From Bosea sp. 29B (GTDB lineage: Bacteria > Pseudomonadota > Alphaproteobacteria > Rhizobiales > Beijerinckiaceae), in contig NZ_LR733817.1 in NCBI RefSeq assembly GCF_902506165.1, positions 1,534,255-1,598,254 on the forward strand: 64,000 nucleotides of DNA, written 5' to 3'. The notes beneath the pieces were generated by a model. That model was not told the DNA's origin. It searched no databases and worked only from the letters and a program-made list of their open reading frames with translations. Position 1 is the first letter of the stretch, and every line of letters begins with the position of its first letter. Below, one piece after another: positions 58,829-64,000 of the stretch. A program made the position numbers and the translations under genes.

Positions 58829-59716
58829 CTAACCGCCGGCAGCCTTCGGCGCGACAGCCCGCGCAGCCGGCCCGAAGCTCGCCACCAGCGCGCCGACGAC
58901 GATCAGGACGCAGGACACCGCCAGCAGCCAGCTCGCCGGCGCATAGCCGGCGATGACCAGGACAACGGTCGAGAGCACCGGCGCGGCATAGGAGGCGACG
59001 CCGAGGAAGGCGACATCGCCTTTCTTCATGCCGATGTCCCAGCAGATGAAGGCGAGCCCGATCGAGCCGAGACCGAGGCCGAGCACGCCGCCCCATTCGA
59101 CCGCGCTTGGCGCCCACAAGGTCGTCTCGAAGATAAGATGGCAGGCGAAGGCCGGAATCGCGCAACCGAGCATGGTGATGGCGAGGCTCTCCGACGGCAC
59201 CCCGGCGAAGCGCCTAGATAGCACCGAATAGCTCGCCCAGACGAAGGCGCCGAGCGCCGCCAGCACATGGCCGAGCTGGATGCCGGCGCCCCCTGAGCCG
59301 AGGCTGCCGGAGATCAGCAGCGCCGTCGCGGCGAGGCCGATCAGTGCCCCGACCAGATGGCGGGCCTTGAGCCCCCCGCCCGGCAGCAGCGCCGCGAACA
59401 GCACGATCAGCAGCGGCCAGAGATAATGGATCAGATTGGCCTCGGCCGCCGGCGCCGTCTTCACCGCGGCATAATAGAGCGCCGTGTCGCCGAACGGCCC
59501 ATAGAGCCCAAGCAGGAAGGAGGCCGGGGTCGGCCGCGCCACATGCAGGCGCCCCCGCATCGCCGCGATCGCCAGCACGAGCACGCCGCCGATGACGAAG
59601 GTCATGCCGACGAGCTGGAAGGGCGGCACCCGCCCGGACATGGCGGTGAACAGCGCCAAAGTCGACCAGAGCAGGATCGCGATGGCACCGGTTGCGGTGG
59701 CAGTACGGGAGGTCAT
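58829..59716 (-). CDS. EamA/DMT-family transporter (YddG-like)
   Basis: 295 residues with ten helices. It opens MTSRTATATGAIAILLWSTLALFT, and NLIHYLWPLLIVLFAALL (about 93-110) resembles YddG, the exporter of aromatic amino acids. FICWDIGMKKGDVAFLGVASYAAPVLST (about 219-246) is the second EamA repeat signature. The substrate is inferred only from similarity. Its stop faces the GNAT stop with one base between. Confidence 0.83.
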   Translation of the reverse strand: MTSRTATATGAIAILLWSTLALFTAMSGRVPPFQLVGMTFVIGGVLVLAIAAMRGRLHVARPTPASFLLGLYGPFGDTALYYAAVKTAPAAEANLIHYLWPLLIVLFAALLPGGGLKARHLVGALIGLAATALLISGSLGSGGAGIQLGHVLAALGAFVWASYSVLSRRFAGVPSESLAITMLGCAIPAFACHLIFETTLWAPSAVEWGGVLGLGLGSIGLAFICWDIGMKKGDVAFLGVASYAAPVLSTVVLVIAGYAPASWLLAVSCVLIVVGALVASFGPAARAVAPKAAGG

Positions 59717-59807
59717 GGGAACGAGTTTCAGCGTGACGACTGGAGACCCGATAAGCGCTGCACCGCACCCTCGCCAGCCCATTTACCGTCAGCGGCCGGC
59801 ATGCACG

Positions 59808-59849
59808 CAAAAAAATGCCGGCAGGGCCAATCTGGCGGCCCCGCCGGCA
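59808..59849 (-). terminator. Terminator of the chloroperoxidase-like gene
   Basis: On the minus strand a stem TGCCGGC/GCCGGCA with additional internal GGGCC/GGCCC pairing, followed by seven T's. It lies about 45 bases past the stop at 59895. Confidence 0.88.
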
Positions 59850-59894
59850 ATCCTGTCGTAAAGAGTGGAGACCGAAAGCTCAGCCCCCCTCGCC

Positions 59895-60725
59895 TCAGCC
59901 CTTGATGAAGGCGAGCAGGTCGGCGTTGATCACCTCGGGATGGGTGGTGCACATGCCGTGCGGCAGGCCGGCATGGGTCTTCAGCGTGCCGTTCCTGAGC
60001 AGCTTGACCGAGAGCGGGGCGGAGTCGGCATAGGGGACGATCTGGTCGTCGTCGCCATGCATCACCAGCACCGGCACATCGATCGCCTTGAGATCGTCGG
60101 TGAAATCAGTCTCCGAGAAGGCCTTGATGCAATCGTAATGCGCCTTGGCGCCGCCCATCATGCCCTGCCGCCACCAATTGTCGATGATGCCCTGCGAGAC
60201 CTTCGCGCCCTCGCGGTTGAAGCCGTAGAACGGACCGGTAGGAATATCGACATAGAACTGGGCACGGTTGGCCACGAGCGCGGCACGGAAGCCGTCGAAG
60301 ACCTCGATCGGCAGGCCGCCCGGATTCTTCTCGGACTTGACCATGATCGGCGGCACCGCTCCGATCAGCACTGCCTTGGCGACGCGGCCGGGCTCGGCGC
60401 GGGCGACGTAGTGAGCGACCTCGCCGCCGCCGGTGGAATGGCCGATATGGACGGCGTTCTTGAGGTTCAGATGGGCGGCGAGCTCGGCAACGTCGGCTGC
60501 GTAGGTGTCCATCTCGTTGCCGATCGCAGTCTGGCTGGAGCGGCCATGGCCGCGGCGGTCATGCGCGATCACCCGGAAGCCCTGGTGCAGGAAGAACAGC
60601 ATCTGGCTGTCCCAGTCGTCGGCGCTGAGCGGCCAGCCATGATGGAAGACGATCGGCTGCGCCTCCTTCGGGCCCCAGTCCTTGTAGAAGATCTCGGTGC
60701 CGTCCTTGGTGGCGATCGTGCTCAT
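59895..60725 (-). CDS. Alpha/beta hydrolase, non-haem chloroperoxidase type
   Basis: 276 residues. S97 in IGHSTGGGE is the nucleophile. [15 protein letters not shown] (about 28-42) supplies the oxyanion Trp, [10 protein letters not shown] the acid and GLPHGM the His. This arrangement (GW-LS-DDWD and GHSTGGGEV) is that of cofactor-free haloperoxidases and perhydrolases, which are esterases that form peracids in vitro. No signal peptide. It is divergent from a GlxA-type regulator, which may control it. Confidence 0.9.
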   Translation of the reverse strand: MSTIATKDGTEIFYKDWGPKEAQPIVFHHGWPLSADDWDSQMLFFLHQGFRVIAHDRRGHGRSSQTAIGNEMDTYAADVAELAAHLNLKNAVHIGHSTGGGEVAHYVARAEPGRVAKAVLIGAVPPIMVKSEKNPGGLPIEVFDGFRAALVANRAQFYVDIPTGPFYGFNREGAKVSQGIIDNWWRQGMMGGAKAHYDCIKAFSETDFTDDLKAIDVPVLVMHGDDDQIVPYADSAPLSVKLLRNGTLKTHAGLPHGMCTTHPEVINADLLAFIKG

Positions 60726-60847
60726 CTGCCTTCTCCTTCGGCTTTCCGGGCGGCGGGAACGTCGCCCTTCGATGTGGACGGTTATAGGCGGGGCATTGCA
60801 TGCTGCCGCTTGGCGGAACCGACAATCAGCGGGGCAAAACTGACAGC

Positions 60848-61834
60848 ATGACGACGGGAAAGCAGATAGTCGCAGAGATCGGGCTCCTGCTCTATCCGGA
60901 TGTGCAGCTCGCGGCCGTCTACGGCCTGACCGACCTGTTCCGGATCGCCGGGGAGATGAGCCAGGAGCGCGGCGGACCTGACGCGCCTGCGATCCGCGTC
61001 AGCCATTGGCAGCAGGAGACGGGCGGCGCCGGTGTGGAATGCGTCTTCGACAGCCATCCCGGCCCCCTGCACGATCCGAGCCACCTCATCGCACCGCCGA
61101 GCCTGATCATGCCGGCGAAGATGCAGCCGATGAACGGTCTTGCCCGCTGGCTGGCCGAGCGCCATGGCGCGGGTGCGACGCTCTGCTCGGTCTGCGCCGG
61201 CGCCTTCCTGCTCGGCGAGGCCGGGCTGCTCGAAGGCCGCGAGGCGACGACGCATTGGGCCTTCGCCAAGGAGCTGGCTGCGCGCTTCCCCGCCGCGAAG
61301 GTCGATACCGACCGCATGGTGATCGACGATGGCGACATCATCACTGCCGGCGGCATCCTGGCCTGGACCGATCTCGGCCTGACGCTGGTCGAGCGCCTGC
61401 TCGGACCCAGCGTGATGCTGGAGACCGCGCGCTTCCTGCTGATCGATCCGCCCGGGCGCACGCAGCAGCCCTATGGCCATTTCGTGCCGCGGCTCGACCA
61501 TGGCGACGCCGCGATCCTCAAGGTGCAGCACTGGCTGCAGGCGAGCGGGGCCAGGGATCACGACGTGCCGGCGCTGGCGAAGCGGGCCGGGCTGGAGGAG
61601 CGCACCTTCCTGCGCCGCTTCCGCAAGGCAACGGGCCTGCGCCCGACCGAATACGCCCAGCAGGTCCGCATCGCCAAGGCGCGCGAGGCGCTGGAGCTGA
61701 GCCGCCGCCCGGTCGCGCAGATCGCCTGGGATGTCGGCTATGAGGATGCCTCGGCCTTCCGCAAGCTCTTCCAGCGCATTACCGGGCTCGCCCCGGCCGA
61801 TTACCGCCGCCGCTTCGGTGTCGCCGTCGCCTGA
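60848..61834 (+). CDS. GlxA-type AraC-family regulator with DJ-1/PfpI domain
   Basis: 328 residues. The N-terminal DJ-1/PfpI domain (about 8-190) has C at the nucleophile elbow in [15 protein letters not shown] (about 116-130), followed by a GREATTHW segment. The C-terminal AraC domain has two helix-turn-helices ([19 protein letters not shown] and [20 protein letters not shown]). I chose the ATG that starts the first DJ-1 strand; one at 60800 would add 16 residues. It is likely to control the divergent chloroperoxidase-like gene. Confidence 0.88.
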   Translation: MTTGKQIVAEIGLLLYPDVQLAAVYGLTDLFRIAGEMSQERGGPDAPAIRVSHWQQETGGAGVECVFDSHPGPLHDPSHLIAPPSLIMPAKMQPMNGLARWLAERHGAGATLCSVCAGAFLLGEAGLLEGREATTHWAFAKELAARFPAAKVDTDRMVIDDGDIITAGGILAWTDLGLTLVERLLGPSVMLETARFLLIDPPGRTQQPYGHFVPRLDHGDAAILKVQHWLQASGARDHDVPALAKRAGLEERTFLRRFRKATGLRPTEYAQQVRIAKAREALELSRRPVAQIAWDVGYEDASAFRKLFQRITGLAPADYRRRFGVAVA

Positions 61835-61842
61835 ACAGGCAG

Positions 61843-63009
61843 CTACAGGCCAAGCGCCGCGCGAACGCGAGCGCCAAGCCTGCGTAGGCGCTCGACCGGC
61901 TCATTGGCATAGACGAAGCGGATATATTGTGCGCCATGGCTCTCGCCCCAGCCGGCCATGGCGGTGGCGCAAACGCCCTGCTCCAGCAGCCGCTCCGACA
62001 TCGCCGCGCCGTCGAGCCCGAAATCCGAGACGCGCAGCAGCAGCGACCAGCCGCCGCTGGGGACACCGACCGGCAGGCCGTGCAGCTCGTCGAGCACACA
62101 ATCGCGCCGCGCCTGCAATTCGTCGACATAAGGCGCCAGCGTCACGGCGGAATTCTCGAGCGCAGTCGCAACCGCATCCTGCCCGATCCCGACTGGCACG
62201 ACGACATTGGCGAGTGAGACGGCGACGAGATCCGGCATGAACGCCTCCGGCGCCACGATCCAGCCGACGCGCCAGCCGATCATGCGCAGCTCCTTGGCCG
62301 AGGAACCGACCGTGATCGTCCGCTCCGCCATGCCGGGCAAGCCGGCCGGATGCAGCGCCGGCCGGCCGTCGAAGAGCAGCCGTTCCATCGCGGTGTCGAC
62401 GATCAGCAGCAGGTCATGCGCGACGCAGAGCTCTGCGACGAGCGCCCAGTCGCCGGCATCCAGGCAGCCGCCTGAGGGCATCGAGGGCGACATCAGCAGC
62501 ATTGCGGTCGTCTTCGGCCCGATGCTGGCGCGCAGCGCCTCGCGATCGAGCCGCCATTCGCCGCCCGGCTCGAAGCCGAAGGGCGTGAAGCGCGGCACCC
62601 CGCCGGCGAGCCTGATGCGGTTGATCAGCCCGGCATAGGTCGGATCGGTGACGATCACCTCGTCACCAATCTCGATCGTCGCCAGCAGCACGTTGAGGAT
62701 GCCGGAGAGCCCCCCGGCCGAGATCACGCAGTTGCGTTCGCCGCTATAGCTCACCCCGGAGATCGCCGAGACATGGCGCGCTGCGATATCGCGCAGGCGC
62801 ACCTGGCCGACGAAGGGCAGATAGCTGTTGTCGGCATCCTCGCTGGCGGCCCGCACCGTACGCGCGATCGCCGCGGGATCGGGAGGGATGTCGGTGTCGA
62901 GATTCTCCAGCCGCAGGAAATCCTTGCCCGAAGCATCGGCGATTGATCCCATGCGGTCGACGCCGATTCCGGCGATATGGCGCAGGCGGTCTGGACGAGA
63001 GCGTGTCAT
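61843..63009 (-). CDS. PLP-dependent aminotransferase, fold type I
   Basis: 388 residues of the class I/II aminotransferase group. K239 in VGSSAKELRMIGWRVGWI is the Schiff-base lysine with the R-x-G-W loop. SAGGLSGILNVLLA (about 97-110) is the phosphate cup, and DPTYAGLINRIRLAGG (about 122-137) contains the ring-stacking Tyr. LLMSPSMPSGG replaces the usual N-P-x-N-P-T-G, which marks an atypical branch in which the substrate-contacting Asn is changed to Ser/Met. It is divergent from a GntR/FCD regulator through a 35-base gap with an operator. The substrate is unknown. Confidence 0.85.
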   Translation of the reverse strand: MTRSRPDRLRHIAGIGVDRMGSIADASGKDFLRLENLDTDIPPDPAAIARTVRAASEDADNSYLPFVGQVRLRDIAARHVSAISGVSYSGERNCVISAGGLSGILNVLLATIEIGDEVIVTDPTYAGLINRIRLAGGVPRFTPFGFEPGGEWRLDREALRASIGPKTTAMLLMSPSMPSGGCLDAGDWALVAELCVAHDLLLIVDTAMERLLFDGRPALHPAGLPGMAERTITVGSSAKELRMIGWRVGWIVAPEAFMPDLVAVSLANVVVPVGIGQDAVATALENSAVTLAPYVDELQARRDCVLDELHGLPVGVPSGGWSLLLRVSDFGLDGAAMSERLLEQGVCATAMAGWGESHGAQYIRFVYANEPVERLRRLGARVRAALGL

Positions 63010-63021
63010 CGTGAAACCTCA

Positions 63022-63042
63022 TTTCATATATTATCTATGAAA
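63022..63042 (+). promoter_or_regulatory. GntR-type operator overlapping promoter
   Basis: Perfect inverted repeat TTTCATA-N7-TATGAAA. On the plus strand TATTAT (63029-63034) lies in its centre and could be the -10 of the regulator gene. The transcript would then begin at about 63041-63045, the same place as the ATG at 63045, so the mRNA is probably leaderless. One site controls both divergent genes. Confidence 0.65.
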
Positions 63043-63044
63043 AC

Positions 63045-63713
63045 ATGTGTGCCATGAGCTTTCAAGATGAAAGCGAGGCCGGCGCCTCGCTGACCAGCCG
63101 CATCGCCAGAAGCCTGTCGCAGCGCATCCTCACCGGAGCGCTGGCGCCGGGAGTTGCGGTGCGGCAGGACCATGTCGCGGCCGAGTTCGGCGCCAGCCAT
63201 GTGCCGGTGCGCGAGGCCTTCCGCACGCTGGAGGCACAGGGCCTGCTCGTCAGCGAGCCGCGACGCGGCGTGCGGGTCGCGCCGCTGGAACCGGGGCTCG
63301 TGCTGGAGGTGACGGCGATGCGCGCCGCACTCGAGGCTCTCGCGCTACGCCGCGGCTTCCCGAAGCTCGCCGCAGCCGATCTGGAAGCAGCCGCAGCGGC
63401 CATCGCCGAAGCAGAGGCGAGCAATGCGGCCCTGGTCTGGGAGGCGGCCAATCGCCGCTTCCATCACGCCATAACCGCGCCTTGCGGCCTGCCACGCCTG
63501 CTGGCGACGATCGAGGACCTGCAACGGACGAGCGCGCGCTTCCTGTTCGCGACCTGGCAGGGCCTCGACTGGCAGCCGCGCTCGGAGGCCGAGCACCGGC
63601 ACATCCTCGCCGAACTGACGGCGGGACGGATCGAACCGGCCGCCCAGGCGCTCGAAGCCCATATCCTCGCAGCGGGCGAAGCGCTCGCGGCGCAACTGCT
63701 GGCATCGCCCTGA
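63045..63713 (+). CDS. GntR-family regulator, FCD type
   Basis: 222 residues. The N-terminal winged helix has SRIARSLSQRILTGALAPG (about 18-36) and GASHVPVREAFRTLEAQGLL (about 49-68), the GntR pattern. The C-terminal FCD domain (about 85-210) keeps its metal-binding histidines in NRRFHHAIT and EAEHRHILAEL. It probably represses itself and the divergent aminotransferase through the palindrome between them, with an organic acid or amino acid as inducer. An ATG at 63054 is an alternative start. Confidence 0.88.
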   Translation: MCAMSFQDESEAGASLTSRIARSLSQRILTGALAPGVAVRQDHVAAEFGASHVPVREAFRTLEAQGLLVSEPRRGVRVAPLEPGLVLEVTAMRAALEALALRRGFPKLAAADLEAAAAAIAEAEASNAALVWEAANRRFHHAITAPCGLPRLLATIEDLQRTSARFLFATWQGLDWQPRSEAEHRHILAELTAGRIEPAAQALEAHILAAGEALAAQLLASP

Positions 63714-63807
63714 CGCGCCTTCGGCGCGCGCGTGTGCGATAGCCGCCATGCAACCTGCGCGCCGTGCGGCGATTGACCGCGCTCGCGCGCAGGCGCATGC
63801 GTGCGCC

Positions 63808-64000
63808 ATGACCACGCTCCCCTTGCCGACGACCGCCGCCCGCCCGCTGATGCCGGTCCTGGCGGCCCTCAGCGTCGCCCATCTGCTCAACGACCTCATC
63901 CAGTCGATGATCCCGGCGGTTTACCCGCTGATCAAGCAGACCTATCAGCTCGACTTCGTGCAGATCGGCCTGATCACGCTGGCCTTCCAGGTCACGTCTT
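63808..64000 (+). CDS. MFS transporter, Fsr type, 5' part only
   Basis: The first 64 residues of a gene that leaves the window. HLLNDLIQSMIPAVYPLIK and DFVQIGLITLAFQV are the same Fsr-group motifs as in the transporter at 49872-51077. It starts 94 bases after the GntR-type gene and may be cotranscribed with it. An in-frame ATG at 63748 would add a basic leader and is less likely. Confidence 0.8.
   Translation, partial: MTTLPLPTTAARPLMPVLAALSVAHLLNDLIQSMIPAVYPLIKQTYQLDFVQIGLITLAFQVTS

Overview
The window is GC-rich, densely coded chromosomal DNA from an alphaproteobacterium of the Hyphomicrobiales (Rhizobiales), plausibly a Bosea-like organism. The placement rests on gene content and is not a database result. 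The clues are a near-canonical CpdR receiver, an sRNA on the pattern of mmgR/suhB (alpha-r8), a ROSE-type thermometer before an Hsp20 gene, TorF-type porin and PepSY-like exported proteins, ATGA/GTGA start-stop overlaps, and palindromic intergenic repeats of the kind scattered through these genomes. No prophage, insertion sequence, CRISPR array or integrase was seen.

Layout. 0-2.9 kb: a coupled minus-strand unit (methyltransferase-like protein, GT4 glycosyltransferase, a second glycosyltransferase cut by the window edge) and a divergent Rossmann-like orphan. 2.9-7.9 kb: a three-gene coupled operon encoding a large ABC-exporter-like protein, a small cNMP-domain protein and a membrane [2Fe-2S]-cyclase-domain protein. 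By motif reading all three lack key catalytic or ligand-binding residues. 8.2-14.2 kb: a complete peptide-type ABC importer. 14.2-17.5 kb: a second glycan module (GT4, polysaccharide-deacetylase-like, MurG-like glycosyltransferase). 17.7-22.9 kb: an amidohydrolase with a PotABCD-type importer. 23-27 kb: HIG1-type membrane protein, PagL-like deacylase, maleylacetoacetate isomerase, small lipoprotein, divergent class A beta-lactamase/AmpR pair, tRNA-Val. 27.2-31.5 kb: cpdR, N-formylglutamate amidohydrolase, an sRNA, hisN-like phosphatase, lipase-like hydrolase, heat-regulated hsp20. 31.5-47.8 kb: mostly core metabolism and secretion (threonine aldolase, gltBD, Nudix, DMT exporter, argJ, parvulin, secA). 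47.8-56.7 kb: hydratase, exonuclease, Fsr-type MFS with divergent AraC regulator, TorF porin, L,D-transpeptidase, accA, methyltransferase. 56.8-64 kb: gloB, cupin, GNAT, DMT exporter, chloroperoxidase-like hydrolase, GlxA-type regulator, aminotransferase with divergent GntR regulator, and the start of a second Fsr-like MFS gene.

How the genes fit together. The most unusual part is the first 17.5 kb. Two glycosyltransferase modules flank a peptide-type importer and an operon that looks like a nucleotide/redox signalling and export machine assembled from degenerate parts. I infer a role in making, exporting or sensing a surface glycoconjugate, but nothing here proves it. Elsewhere regulation can often be read from the DNA: an AmpR half-site pair, an RpoH-like promoter plus ROSE element, a GntR operator over a probably leaderless promoter, direct repeats between fsr and its AraC regulator, and a sigma70 promoter for the tRNA.
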